From: Sialis fuliginosa
Taxonomy: Eukaryota > Arthropoda > Insecta > Megaloptera > Sialidae
Assembly: GCA_961205875.1 (NCBI GenBank)
Contig: OY540812.1
Coordinates: 8,680,001-8,744,000 of the forward strand
Direction of reading: 5' to 3'
Length of the DNA stretch: 64,000 bases
Under the pieces are notes generated by a model. It did no database searches, was not told the DNA's origin, and saw only the letters and a list, made by a program, of their open reading frames with translations. Below, in pieces: positions 11,186-23,174 of this stretch. Within the stretch, counting starts at the first letter, position 1; each line of letters begins with the position of its first letter. The position numbers and the translations under genes are program-made.

Positions 11186-11702
11186 TTAAAGGCACCAGTT
11201 ATGGCCGCTATAAGAGCAAGTTTTCAGTTTTTTTGAATTAATGAATTTTAAATTAAGTAACTCTTTATTTAATCAATTTAATTACCAAAGTTACCAAATA
11301 TAGTTTATTTTTTAAATTATAGCCTTTTATTTTATACATGTTTTTTCTCCAATAATGGCAAAGGTAAAACTAGAAATGAGCACGCAGTGTTAGACACTTA
11401 TTAATGATTACAAAATGTTAAGTATTACGACACAAAGATATAAAAGAAAGAATCGTCAAATTTGAAACAATGTAAAGAAGTTGTTATGATAATATAATAA
11501 TTAATAAATAAATTATACTAATAATTAGTTTAAAGGTTCACTTGACACCTATTGGCCGATTGTCATCAAATCACGCTGTAAGACAGTTAAATGTATATAG
11601 ATTAATATTTAGAAATGGTAGTAATCAAATATCAACACATATTTCTAATTCAGTACATTTAATTAAAAAATTGCCATTACTGGGGTTCTTACCAAGACTG
11701 AT
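11186..11702. mobile_element. TA-type non-autonomous element, family 1 copy B
   Basis: Colinear with 4205-4697: GGCACCAGTTATGGCCGC at the left, then AAGAGCAAG, ATCAAATCACGCTGTAAG, GTATATAGATTAATATT and ACTGGGGTTCTTACCAAGAC. Both ends are eroded: the left has lost the AGGTACT part and the right stops after CCAAGACTG. It keeps interior sequence missing from copy A (about 11440-11565), so neither copy is the source of the other. The 63-codon frame through its right half is not conserved in copy A and is not a gene. Confidence 0.75.
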
Positions 11703-14579
11703 ATGTATAAAAAATATTTTAAATATTATCTAAAAGTCAATATTTAGTTGAATATGATTATGCATACAAAATTTATATTTTAAATACGTATTCAGCTATG
11801 TTTTATATATACATACATTACAATTAAAGGAAATAATCTAAAAATCCAGTGGTATAAATCCTTTTATGTGCTTGAATATAAAACGTATAAAAAAAATTAA
11901 ACTATAAAACTTACTACTCGGCTTTACCGTTTCATACTGATTCTCACCTGAAAAAGAAAAAGAAATATTAATAGTAGAATAAAGTTCGATGATAACCAGA
12001 ATTTATTAGAGTTCTCTACAAGAGTTCATATGACCTATGTATAATTGCTGTAACCAGTGAATTAGTTGTACGTGATACGCTTTTAATTAATTAAAATTTG
12101 AATAGATCGTAGATAAATACTTCCACTGTTAAGAGAAAATGCTGTAGATTAATTCTTATATTGTGTGGTTTCCCGGGCTTTTTTATGCATACTTGTGCAT
12201 ACTAACTAAATCATTTATTTATTTATTTATTTACTAGCAAAAAAAATAATGAAAACATCTACCAAGTGTTTCCCCGTAACTAAATTCTTCAAAGGAAGAT
12301 ACATATATCTATATGAAGGTATCTATATATTATTACATAAATTGTAATTACCTTTTTTATAGATAATTTAATGCTCTACTAAGATAATAATTTCAATTTT
12401 CTACTATCTAGTATATTTATATGTGTAAGTAATACAAAATATGTAGATATATATGATTCAATAAATTTCAACAATACATAAATACACTTGAAACATTACT
12501 AATAGAATGTAAAATGTCAAGTACAATATTATTTAAAATAATACTAACAAATCTCTATAATGATGTACTTACATATTATATATATATGTTCAAGTGAATT
12601 CAATAATATCTTATTATAAAACGTTTTCTCTATGTAACCGTTGAAGATTCTCGTGTATAAGCTGATTGGAGAGAACTTAGTTTCCGTGTTAGTAGTGGCA
12701 TCGCTTAAGCCCTGAAGAAAGTGTTTACATACAAACATTGCCGCTCAGATAATGTACAAGTTTTACGCTAACAGCTAAAATAAACAGTGTAATAATGCAT
12801 TTACCAAACACTGATACACATACTATCAGCATTCTTACACACACGCATGTATTTATTACTTATGCTATGTCGTTTTCTTGAAGGGTTATATGTAAAAATA
12901 TTTTGCAGATAGTTTTATTTTTATTTTTGTCTTTATGATGCAAGATTTTATTTTATTTTTGGCTGAAGGAATGATCGAGAAGATACTTTTGCGTTTAATA
13001 ACTGAGAATAAAAAAGGCATTTAAACATAGTTTAATTACTTTAAACGAAAAATGCACTTTAAAAATATGAAAGATTTTTTATGTTTTTTTTTAAAAACCC
13101 ACGACAAAAAATTTGATATTTAAAAAAATCATTCGACTATATTATTAGTTATTAGTTTTTGATTTGGTCAACTTTTTTTCAAACGGAAACTTGTATTTTT
13201 ACTTCAATTTTCCAAGACATTTAACAAAATAATAAAAGATTTTGGACCATTTTTTACTCAGAAAACTTTAGAGAAACAAAAATTGTTTTTAAAAATTCTA
13301 AACAATATTCCAGGATTTATTTGATTAAAATAATCATTTTTAAAAATTTTAATTTCATAAATATTCAGGTGGTATATTTTAAAACTAATACACAGTATAT
13401 GAATATAATACATCATTAAATCAATTTTCATTCATGAACCGATATTAAAAATCTTTTAAATAGTAACATACGGGTCCCTTGTGGGTTGTAGATAAGCTCT
13501 AATCAGTTGCTATGGGCACTAATTAATCATCAATTTATTAGCAGTGTAAGTTTAGATACTTCATCACAGGCGGTGTCAATAATGACCTTATAATGACACC
13601 CAAACATGTACAGTAACCGCAAATACAAATTAACTAACCAAACTTTATGTGACCCTTCAAAACTACTAAAGCTTTAGAACTCAAAGATTCTGAAACGTGT
13701 TCAGTGTACATACACACAAATAAAATTAAATACGTGGTATTAAATTTAATGAGCACTTTCAAAATTGTTGACCAAATATTATGTATTAGTAATTTTGAAT
13801 TCAATATGATACTTGTACCAACTGACAATTAATTTTAATTATCAAGTAGGTTCAATTAAAGAAGTAAATTAAATCGTCTATATTATGCACGTTAAAAAAA
13901 ATACATATTATTACAATCTCTTATAAGTTGTAATTTATTTTAGATGTAATTTTAGAAACTGAAACTATATTCTTATATTAATCATTGTTTTATTTTCAAA
14001 TATATAGATAGATTTTAATTAAATACATAAAATTTTCAAAAGATTATAAAAATGTTATACCTATGTGCTTATTTCCTAAAAAAGTATTTAAAAACATAAT
14101 TCCTGGAGTTTTTTCGAATCTGAGCTCTAGCTTTTAAATGTATATGCATACTTAACCATGAATAAAGTTCAGGTCCATGATCAATAACCCTATATAATTA
14201 TGCATTTCCTAAATATCTATATCACTATTTCGTATATATTTAAAGTTAAGTAAAGGATTACAAACATTCATTCCGAAATCATTAAAAACTACATACATAT
14301 TGTTAAAAATACAAACAAACTTTTATCTAAATCTCGTTCATTATTATTCTATTTGTTTTCCTTAAAACTACAAGAGAACACTGTATAAATAAATAAATGA
14401 AAAAGTTTTGTAAATAATTCCGAAACCGATTCTTCTTTTACAACTACAAGCTAAGAGTGTGCTAGTGACAACAAGAATCTCTAAGTAGCTGATATCGGTA
14501 CAAGTTTCAAAGTTTGTGGTCATCAAAGATGCAGTTAGCCATATTCTTTCTAACTAGTTAGTAGTTGCTAACTACATTA
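11703..14579. other. AT-rich DNA, no gene seen
   Basis: Long AT-rich stretch. A mild GC-richer patch at 13465-13640 (CGGGTCCCTTGTGGG, CACAGGCGGTGTC) has no conserved frame. An ATTT microsatellite of four units lies near 12212-12232. No gene, RNA or element ends are supported. Confidence 0.45.
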
Positions 14580-14930
14580 CTAAGTAGTCGTAATTAGTGC
14601 GCAATACGTACAGATGGCGCTAGTGGCTGCCGCCATTTTGTATCATCTAAATGTAATTGCTTTATACAAGTTTGCGGGTGTCTAAAAGTGTACACCTGCG
14701 ACACCAGAGTGCAAGGGTGATCATTTTAGTAAACATGTTACTAGAGAACGTAAAGTACATATATCTAGTGCTTATACCTTCTCATTGTAACCAGTTATTT
14801 ATAGTGTGGTAAAAACTATACACAAACACATTATACAACAGATATGTACGATTTAGGTTCGTAAGTTTAGGTATTACAGAAACGTTTATTATGACTAGGG
14901 TTTCTTCTTTTTATGTCATATCTTCTCAAG
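14580..14930. other. mixed-complexity DNA, no gene seen
   Basis: Contains CAGATGGCGCTAGTGGC and CTGCCGCCATTTTG near 14611-14640, then ACACCTGCGACACCAGAG. No open frame spans it. The CCGCCATTTTG word recurs at 5330 and, changed by one base, at 22917. Confidence 0.3.
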
Positions 14931-15070
14931 CAGTGTTTCCCAATGTTTAATATGCGTATCTCTGGTGATAGGTATTACGTTTTCAGGGGGTACGTGGATG
15001 ATTTTTTTTGTACTTTCATGTTTTTTTTAAGTCATACTACATTAGAAAGTATCTAACGAGTCAATTTCCT
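14931..15070 (+). mobile_element. possible hAT-type left end, truncated
   Basis: CAGTGTTTCCCAATG is followed by GGTGATAGG and GGGGGTACGTGGATGA. CAGTG(A/T)TTC.CAA starts with internal GGGGGTACG are common in hAT elements of the kind whose ends read as opposing GGTACG words. No matching right end (TTGGGAAACACTG) or 8-bp duplication is visible, so this is either a truncated end or a chance match. Confidence 0.3.
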
Positions 15071-17255
15071 ACCAGATACTTAAAATTTGATCTAGAATTA
15101 AGAATGTGTTATTGTGATCGATGCCAGAAATAGATTTCATCGATAAAATCAGTAGAATATGCTAAAATTTCAGAATTTCAATATTTAAAAATACTTGATA
15201 ATAGATACTTTACATATTATGTGGGTTATCTGATGTTCAAATTCTGAATATTTTTAGCCGCACTTCCCTATCTATGAACTTATAAACCTATACCAATATT
15301 ACAGAATTTTACTAGAATAGAAATATGATACATTGGCGCAAAAGTTTTACCGAATGTTTATTTTTGTCGAATAACAGCTCAATTACTCGAAAACAAATAG
15401 TTTTATTTACAATTTTTTTTAATTGAAAATTCATTAATAATCATTAATTTTTTCCTTCAGATTTTCTTAAAGCTCAAATGAATAATTAACTTTTAATTAT
15501 TTTGTGTTTTTTTGATTGATGGAAGTTACGAATATGCCTGTACTTTATTAAGAATTTAACTAAATAGTCAAATAAAAATATAATAATTACATTCATAATA
15601 CATAAATAAGAAACACCCACATACGTCTATAAAATATGTACTTGTACAAGTTCAGTACATACTTACGTAATTAAGACGTGCGTTTTTTATGGTTCGTAAA
15701 ACAAAAATAACATTTTATTTATCCAATAACAGTTCTTATAAGCGGTGTCTAACCATAATATAACCAGGGATACAAGTTTTAGTAGAACTTGTGGTAAATT
15801 TTACAGGGAGCTGTGTGTCTGGGAAATATCAGAACTAATGTTCCGCGTCGTGTAATAAATTCCACACAACAGATGTTTGCGCAACAAAAACAGTTAGTGG
15901 CGTACCCTCGCCGATGCTACTAAAGACGTTATAATGTGAATGATCAAAGAATATATTTCGGACATTTATTTTAATCCAAATTTGATAACACTAGGGAAAC
16001 TTTGTATATATGAATATAAATATTTTCTTATATGAAGCTTTTTGGGTATCAGGGGTGGAAAATGCGGTATTCGGACAATGCTGCAATGATTATTGTAAAA
16101 CATATAAATTATTCATTTCACTTCCCTTATTAATGTTTAAAAAAATCTGAATCCTATCATTAAGTCTTTAATTAATTCATTTTGCAATTATTTCAAAAAT
16201 TTACATCAATGCCAGTAAGCTTTATTCAAATTAACATTATATGAAAACGATTTTCAATAAATAAAAGTAAATCTGAAGAACTTCATTAGTATTCAGTAAA
16301 TAATCAAATTCTTTCTTTAGTTTCTTTATGCAAGAAACGTAGTTGCATCAAAAAACCAATAAAAAGATAATTCTGATTTTTAAATTATAAAGTTTTCTCT
16401 TCGTATAAACTTTCCCGTTTTATGTAAGAAATACTATATAAAATATCAATATTTATGCTATAACTTTTTGTTTGGTTTTTTAATTTATTAAACTTTATTA
16501 GCTATCTTTATATTAACATCAAAGAAATGTCTAAAGATATACTTTCTTTGATACGGTTTTAATCATATTAATTGAATGCATTAATGCCAATAAAATGATA
16601 AAAATATAATGAATAAAATTCAGTTTTTTAGTGCCTTTTGAATGCTTAATTTAAATGGCTTTAATTTATCAAAGGAACAAAAAATGTTATATAAATATAT
16701 ACATTTCAGGAAGCTAATAATTAAAACTTTATATTATTAATACGTAATATATTTATATTTTAAATTACATGAGCATATTGTTTTTGTTTATTTTTTGTGA
16801 AATATTAATTTCTTTAAACATGTTTGCGCGTAATTAATTAAATGAAAATATCACGTTTTACGTTATATAAAACATTCTTAGAAATTAATAAAAATGTCAT
16901 AATACATAAAGTTTATTTTTTTCATTAGTCTATTTATGTTATCCTCTTTTTATTTTTATGCCCCATTCATAAAATTTGAAAATTCGTATGAGGAAATTAA
17001 ATTAAATAAATTACAGAGACATACAGATAATATATATAGGTATAATTAATATGATTTAATTTTTTTTGTATATTATGAACTTAGATATTATATACAAACA
17101 TATATAAAAAGACGTAAACAGCAAATTGTAAACAATATATTTTCCTATGTACTTTTATACAAGCATAATTTATACCAAACAAATCGTATTTGTCCAAATT
17201 AGCTAATTACAAACGACACAACACAAAGACTTGAAATTTTTATTAATCACCGGAG
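15071..17255. other. AT-rich DNA, no gene seen
   Basis: AT-rich throughout, apart from a small complex patch at 15770-15930 (TTCCGCGTCGTGTAAT, GGCGTACCCTCGCCG). At 15332, ACATTGGCGCAAAAGTTT looks like one end of a mariner-type element, but no partner end is found. Confidence 0.4.
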
Positions 17256-17510
17256 TCACGGAGTCAGTGTAATTAAAGTTGAAAGATGATCTTAGAAATC
17301 AATTTAATTACATTCACTTAATTAAGTCTTTAATTCTGGAGTTTAATTGTCGCAAACTTGTGCGAAAAAGGAGAATAAAAATGAGCGAAATGTCACAAAT
17401 GACAAAAACCATTACTGGAAAACGGGAGAATTTATTGTCGGACTCGTTCGCCGGTTGCAGCGCGATTCAATGAGTGATTTATGTAACAATTAATTAGTTT
17501 TCGGCGAGAG
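17256..17510. promoter_or_regulatory. candidate enhancer-like block with clustered TAAT sites
   Basis: Within about 250 bases there are at least six homeodomain-type cores in varied contexts (TATTAATCAC, GTAATTAAAG, TTTAATTACATTC, CTTAATTAAGTC, GTTTAATTGTC, CAATTAATTAG). They are interspersed with GC-bearing sequence (CACCGGAGTCACGGAG, CTCGTTCGCCGGTTGC). TAAT cores are expected by chance in AT-rich DNA, so the evidence is the combination with a complex, non-repetitive context. The 64-codon frame here has no recognisable product. Confidence 0.3.
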
Positions 17511-17572
17511 AAAAGAATCGTGTGAGATTTATGTTAGATGCAACTTTTGTTGCCCTTCTAATATTGAAGCTA

Positions 17573-18155
17573 GGGATGCCAACTATATATCGATAGTTGA
17601 ACGTATGTTTATTTATTATTTGATATTAACACTTCTCGTTCACTAGAGATAAAAGTATTATGCATTTTAAAATATGTCTTCTATATATATTGTTAATATC
17701 TATTCCAGACAATATAGAGTTGGACGCGTGAGAAAGTTTTGTTCACGAACACGAAATAATTTACTCACGTATGCCTACGATTTAAATTATTTTGCGGGTC
17801 ACGCTTGTGACACGTTTTTATACATATTGAAATATACTATTTTCGCGTTATGATTTCTTATATTTTATAAAATATGTATTTATAGTAACTATTGAAAATG
17901 CCTTTCTAATTTAAAAAAAAAATAACTCACTATTTTACTTTAACTCATGATCACGCACGCCTATGTTTTTAAAATTACTGGCGACTGAGAAAAATTCATG
18001 ACCTACGCTAACAAAGAGCTCTTTAAATATCCATAGCAACTACGATTATATATTGGCTAAAAAAACGCGATGCTTTCTATTCCCAAAAGAAAACATGGAA
18101 AACTGTGAAATATAAAAATATTTTTAAAACAAAAAAAAAGTTATTTTACCATCCC
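17573..18155. mobile_element. possible TA-flanked element
   Basis: The ends are GGGATGCCAACTA and, inverted at the right, GGGATGGTAAAATA, each next to TA (17571-17572; 18156-18157). Only the first seven bases match well. A 7-bp hairpin (CAACTAT-ATATCG-ATAGTTG) lies at the left end. The interior from 17716 to 17965 has opposing GGACGCGTGAG and TAGGCGTGCGTGATC words and GGTCACGCTTGTGACA, similar to sequence inside the hAT element near 5787-5870. Confidence 0.35.
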
Positions 18156-18157
18156 TA

Positions 18158-19419
18158 TCTCTAACATGTTTATTCTGTATTACACACTGTTGTGAAATTT
18201 TCTGTAAAATATATAAACCTATTTATCAGATATTTAATTTATCTTGTCAAAGTATCTCGCCGAGTTCAAAACATTAAGTACGAAATTAATTTTGTGTTTA
18301 ACAAGAAAACAAGTTCAAACTTGCGCATGTTTTTAGACTTTTGTTTTATTCGTTAAGGAGATGTTAAGAAATTGCTGTATTTTTTTTTTCTTCTGGTTTT
18401 AACAAAGAGGTAATTCTGCATTGTTTTAAAACTGACTATAACAATATTAATTAGCAAGTTGTTTAATTTTCGTAACCATCTGTAGTTAATATTAAAATTT
18501 GAAATTAATAATAAATTTTGTGCTCATTTTCGAAGAGATGTGCATGAAACCGAATTACAGACTAATGTTTTTAAATTTACATTTTTTAAACTGTAATTTT
18601 TATATCAAAAAGCGCTAATCTGAAGATTTTAGAAAATTGTATTATATTTAATGAAATTAAATTTGTTGCCTTTTTATTGCTAATACTATTTATAAAACAA
18701 AACTTAAACTTGCGTGATAATAATAACCTAAGTCTGAATATTCCATTACGTACTTATTAAAAATACCTCATAAAAAATTCCTTTCAGAATTCTTGAGAAT
18801 TCCATCAGAGTTACGTTCGAGACCCACCTCTGGAGGCATATCATCTATATTGAAACAAAGTTGTAAATAATTAAGACGTCAAAGTCGCAAGCGACGCGTC
18901 ACACGATTCCTTAATCTAATTTAAAATTAAACTTTACTTCTCTCTCTTTACCGCTTCACTTGTTTTCATGTGGCGTTCTGAACAAAGAATGATTGATAGA
19001 TCAATGCTAATTGACTACGTTAATCTATAATTGAACAGATATCTCTTTTATTATTAAAATTTGATACATATTATCTTTTCATAAAATAAGAACATGTTTC
19101 AATAATTTGTTGTATTTTATTTACGTAACTAAATGCGGAGTCATAGAAAAACAACAATTTATAAAATAAATATTGTTTTTGTTTTTTTTAAGAAAATTAT
19201 TTTAATGAATTTTTAACCTCGTTTGCTTTACATTTTCATATGGAAAATGATATGAAATTATACCTATAGTTAGCAAATGAGTTAAGGTAATTAACAATAA
19301 AACTTATCTATTAAACTGTTTAAAAATAAATTTATACAACCAGCAGTAATTATTTTCCAATTAGTTTAATTAAGTTGTTGGTATAATAGGTATATATACA
19401 TAGGTACTACTACATACTT
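18158..19419. other. AT-rich DNA, no gene seen
   Basis: AT-rich, with one GC-richer patch at 18800-18905 (GTTACGTTCGAGACCC, CGCAAGCGACGCGTCAC). That patch contains a B-box-like GTTCGAGACC but no tRNA structure. Nothing else is supported. Confidence 0.4.
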
Positions 19420-19802
19420 CAGAAGTAGTTTGCCACCCTAAAAATCAGAATCGCTTTCAATAGATTCAAAAATATTAAGACAAACATCATAGGTTAACTT
19501 TTTCTAGGGCGGAGCTTATATAGTTACATTATTTTAAATAAAAACACAAATATACGTCCATTTCATTAATTAATTTTATATCAAGTTTAACATATTTAAA
19601 TACTAAAATTCGGAATATCAAATATTTATTGCTACAAAATTTACTTCTACAATTTTCAATAGATTACATAATAATTTAATCGGACAATTTTATATGAGTT
19701 TGATACATGGAGAAATTATTTAAATATTATAATAATCAAATGGGAGAACCCTACTTAGTTTGCGATAAGTGAATTTGAATGAAAACTGGTCGACCACTTC
19801 TG
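19420..19802 (+). repeat. dispersed repeat family 2, copy A
   Basis: About 380 bp, closely similar in inverted orientation to 26192-26597. Shared words include GGAGCTTATATAGTTACAT, CAAATATACGTCCATTTC, TACTAAAATTCGGAATATC and TTTCAATAGATTACATAA. The ends are roughly inverted: CAGAAGTAGTTTGCCA on the left, and CAGAAGTGGTCGACCA on the right read inverted, which suggests a non-autonomous DNA element. No convincing target duplication and no coding. Confidence 0.7.
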
Positions 19803-20629
19803 CATGCGAATAAAAAGAAAAGAACATATTCCAATTTCCTACTATCTTAACTATACAGTATTTCTGAAACTACTGACATAAGCAATCCATACTATAAAAG
19901 CTTCATGTGCGTCTAGAGATATAATACCCCGAGTCGAAAAATAAAACCTAGTTATATTTTTTAAATCCTAAATTCCTTTGTTGTTCGTTTAACTGCTTAA
20001 AAATGGAACGTGTTTTAATCTTATACATGTAATAAGAGAATCGATAGATGTTAAACGTGTTTTTGAAACTCGTCTATAACGCACAAACTCTATTTATGAC
20101 TATATATATATATACTTTTAAAATAAAATATTGTAAAAGCCAATCTGAAAATTTTTATAAACAATAATTAATCATTTACACTTTTTATTTAATGGCGAAG
20201 TGATTAAATTATATTTGAATATATAAAGCACAAAAAATTATAAAAATATTTATATAATATATTATTATCAGTAACACGTTTCTGGATTAAAATATATTAT
20301 GAAGGTAAATTCATTGATTTATTTATGAACTTATAACTTTATAAATAAGAAAACATATATTACCGATAATAATACATTTTACCTATAAAAAAAAAAACAT
20401 TTAAATGAGAGGTAAGTAATTAAATTGATTTAATAAAGAGGTACTTGTTTTCTTAGTAACAAGAGTTCACGAGAATTACAAAAAAAGAAGCTCATTAATT
20501 CCAAAAAACAGCATATCTCGTTCTTAAAGCAGTTAATATTGGTACCAGTACTTTATATTTATAATAAAATAAAATATTGCAAAAACAAATCTGATTTTTT
20601 TCATTACATATATCCAATATATTATGGTA
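19803..20629. other. AT-rich DNA, no gene seen
   Basis: AT-rich. At 20538-20556, TTGGTACCAGTACTTTATA resembles the right end of family 1 (4205-4697), but nothing of the body is present. Confidence 0.4.
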
Positions 20630-20930
20630 GACAGGAGATGCGCATGCGTATTTAACCATAGAAATATTATAATATAGAGTAACTTGCTAAAAACGCAAAC
20701 ATTCGGTAGAAAAGAATGGATGGCGACCTAATCCATCTATTAAACACATTTTTTGAGTACACTTTACATAATTTTGTCTTACCCTCATTTGGGAACAAAT
20801 AGGTTTCCTTTTTCTACATATTAAAACATCGTTTCTACATATATGAAATGTTATAATTTCTATGAATTGAAACGTTGAGAGCGCTTGCGCAAATTAAAGC
20901 TAGCTTTGTGATTGGTTACCATTTTGTTCT
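20630..20930 (+). promoter_or_regulatory. possible promoter-proximal region
   Basis: TGCGCATGCGTA at 20639-20650 is a near match to the NRF1/erect-wing type palindrome (TGCGCATGCGCA). GAGCGCTTGCGCAAAT lies at 20880-20895, and an inverted CCAAT box (GATTGG) is at about 20910. Downstream are donor-like GTAAGT sites and the candidate exons at 22.5-23.3 kb. Individually weak; together they are compatible with a promoter for that transcript. Confidence 0.25.
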
Positions 20931-21083
20931 TTGTTCATTGTAAGTGAAGTGCTGTCAAACCTTGTGTACACATTTACTTCTATCATGGTTTTATCATCTG
21001 TCGTATTTTTACAACGAAATTATGGAAATTATTATAATACAGTAGTTCATAAACTTCAATACAGTAATCTGTTTTATCTTCAC
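20931..21083 (+). other. candidate 5' exon ending at a strong donor
   Basis: The segment is followed at 21084 by GTAAGTACAT, a good splice donor, and another donor-like GTAAGTG lies near 20938. The 64-codon frame that starts at 20931 reads through the donor and is not recognisable. In the phase needed to enter the exon at 22526 this segment contains stops, so if it belongs to the same transcript it would be untranslated. The exon start is not determinable from the sequence. Confidence 0.25.
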
Positions 21084-21515
21084 GTAAGTACATATTTTAT
21101 TAATTACATGTCTTTGCTTCTTTAAAACAACATTAAGTAGGTAATGAAATTTATATGTTCACTATAATTTTGCAATGAAGTAAATACCTATCAGGTGTTG
21201 CTACATACTTTTACATATTATATTATTTTGAATGATTTTGATGTATAAAAATATTAGAAAAATTTGGTGTAATTTTTATTGTCAAATTTAAATACGAACT
21301 TTGTAATTGTTTGTTTTTTACTGCACGAACAATGTATAATTTGATTATTTATTCAAAAAAATTTTCCAATAAAATACCTAGCTAAAAAAATGCAAAAACC
21401 ATAATAAACATTTATTTTAATTAAGAATTTATTCTGTCTACAGACGGAACTTCAAAGAGTATTTCACGTTCACCTTCCTATGGAATTAAAGTATGTCTGT
21501 CTATCCATATCGTCC
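21084..21515. other. AT-rich DNA, no gene seen
   Basis: Plain AT-rich sequence; would be intronic if the flanking exon calls are right. Confidence 0.4.
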
Positions 21516-21995
21516 CCTACAAGGTAAAGTATCATAAGCAACATTTTTTGTAAAATTGAGTTATGATGGTTACGATAATCTGCTTGATATTACCGATCGA
21601 TTCTGTAACTTTGACTATCGTATAATCGTATCCACCATTGTTTTTTAACCGCCCTACCCATATGAACATGCGTGATACGGCCGTTATATTATCGCCCGAA
21701 CGCAACAAGCCGTATCCCGTACGTTCAGGTACATAAAAAACTATACCCGCAACGCAACTCACAAAACGTTTGTGGTACGTCAAATTGTTCCTACGTACAT
21801 GTAATCAAGTATTGTTATTGAGAAATCTAATGAAAAAAAACTTGATGACTTAACAATTTTTTGAATAATAACCCAAAGGTAGGGCGGTTAAGTATCATAG
21901 CCGCCAGATAAAGAATCGTAACCACTGATATCTGCTTTATAAATTATTGTAACTGACTATGATAATGTATCGTAATGGCACTTAAGATATTTTCA
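21516..21995. repeat. region of inverted and reiterated ATCGTA/ATCATA words
   Basis: TTAACCGCCCTACC (21646-21659) and GGTAGGGCGGTTAA (21882-21895) are perfect inverted partners. Between them GATACGGC and GCCGTATC form another inverted pair. Variants of one word recur (AGTATCATAAGC, AGTATCATAGCC, AGAATCGTAACC, TGTATCGTAATGG, TATCGTATAATCG). It looks like a decayed inverted-repeat element with internally reiterated units. The 83-codon minus-strand frame here is most likely a by-product. Confidence 0.4.
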
Positions 21996-22525
21996 AATAT
22001 CGCACCTGTTAATTGTGAATTATATTATTGCATATTAATTTAATAAATCAAATATCAATTGGTAGTCCAATTTTGTACATATATATGAAACATTGAAAAG
22101 GTGTTTGCAGTGCACTGTAAAATATCTTAAACCACCAATTAAAAGTACCTTATGCACCAGTGACCACTAAAATTGGGGGCTATAAAATATCTTAAGCGCT
22201 ATTTTATTGATAAATAGTCATTGTTTTTTGATTTCTCTATATAATTGTGAGTTATAACCAGTGGTGAGCTATGAAATTTTTAACAAAGAGTTTGCTCATG
22301 GCTAAATATAAAAATCTTAATGTTAATATATGTTATTTTATGGTTTATTTATAAAAATAATGCATATACATATTAACAAAGGGTTTTCTACAGCTCATCA
22401 CTAGTTATAACCTCATATGACAGTATAATATGTTTATTTAGGAATACATTGTTCATTTTTATAGTCAATCGTATATAAATAATTATTTTAATCATAACTT
22501 CTTTTAATTATTACTTCTTTTTCAG
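21996..22525. other. AT-rich DNA with a short direct repeat
   Basis: TAAAATATCTTAA occurs twice, 63 bases apart (about 22118 and 22182), and in inverted form near 21985. The rest is AT-rich. A good polypyrimidine tract and CTTTTTCAG close the segment at 22525. Confidence 0.4.
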
Positions 22526-22629
22526 TCACTGAGAATATTTTATTATTCTTTCGTAAAATCCTGCGAACTGTAGAAAAAAGTTTTGAAATCCAAGAAAGAG
22601 CCACATTATTATCACGACAAGATCACAAG
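22526..22629 (+). CDS. candidate internal coding exon 1, product unknown
   Basis: A 104-base segment begins right after the acceptor TTACTTCTTTTTCAG and ends at CACAAG|GTATTG. In one phase it is fully open and reads TENILLFFRKI, then RTVEKSFEIQERATLLSRQDHK. Joined to the next segment (22706) the phase is kept and the peptide continues LPDWYTMPARK. Charged and polar residues and the fit of both splice sites argue for real coding or a recently decayed gene. I do not recognise the family. No start codon is visible upstream in this phase, so an unseen 5' exon would be required, or the locus is a pseudogene. Confidence 0.45.
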
Positions 22630-22705
22630 GTATTGTAAAAAGACAATTTTCTTTGGGTTATTTTCAATTCAACGTTATAGTTAAATATTATTAATAATTT
22701 TTTAG

Positions 22706-22840
22706 CTACCTGACTGGTACACCATGCCTGCTCGGAAAAAAACAAAAATTAGGGAGAGTTATAATATATATCTTCCCTCAAGTTCAGTATCTAAAAAAGA
22801 AGTGAAACTTCTAGAGGAACTCAAGATTGAAAGACATTAG
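22706..22840 (+). CDS. candidate terminal coding exon 2, product unknown
   Basis: Follows the acceptor TAATAATTTTTTAG and is open for 44 codons to TAG at 22838-22840, with a second stop directly after. The peptide is basic and helix-like: LPDWYTMPARKKTKIRES, then YNIYLPSSSVSKKEV and KLLEELKIERH. It is colinear and in phase with 22526-22629 across a 76-base intron. The TMPARKKTK stretch could be a nuclear-localisation-type basic patch; that is inference from composition only. A neighbouring exon-like segment lies at 23175. No family is recognised. Confidence 0.45.
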   Translation, partial: LPDWYTMPARKKTKIRESYNIYLPSSSVSKKEVKLLEELKIERH

Positions 22841-23174
22841 TAAAAGGAGCAATATTAGAAATATATGGAAACTAAATTGGAAATTACTTGGCAAAAGGGA
22901 TCCGTGGCGAACATCCCGCCATTTTATGGTGACTAAAGCTTTTCATTCAATACATAAATATTAATTATGAATACATCTTTGATTTTTCTTTTCATCCCTT
23001 TTGTAATCGGAGATCGATCAGCCTTAGTGGAATAAATTATAGATTACTTAGTTTGTTTAATTGCATTATAAGAGCAGATTACAAGTGATGCACAGTTAAA
23101 TAAACAAATTTGTATTCGTCATATTGTTTGCAGAATGTTGATAATAATGAAGTAAAACTATTATCTTTTCACAG
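22841..23174. other. candidate 3' UTR or intron
   Basis: Begins with mixed-complexity sequence (GGGATCCGTGGCG, CATCCCGCCATTTTATGG near 22900-22930), then AT-rich DNA ending in the acceptor-like TTATCTTTTCACAG before 23175. Confidence 0.3.

Noticed and set aside
11542-11733. 63-codon frame inside family 1 copy B
   Set aside because: The corresponding region in copy A at 4.5-4.7 kb does not keep the frame, so it is not a transposase.
15332-15360. mariner-like ACATTGGCGCAAAAGTTT end
   Set aside because: No inverted partner end within several kilobases and no transposase coding nearby.
18814-18826. B-box-like GTTCGAGACC
   Set aside because: No A-box at a suitable distance and no cloverleaf; a single 10-base match is weak evidence for a SINE or tRNA.
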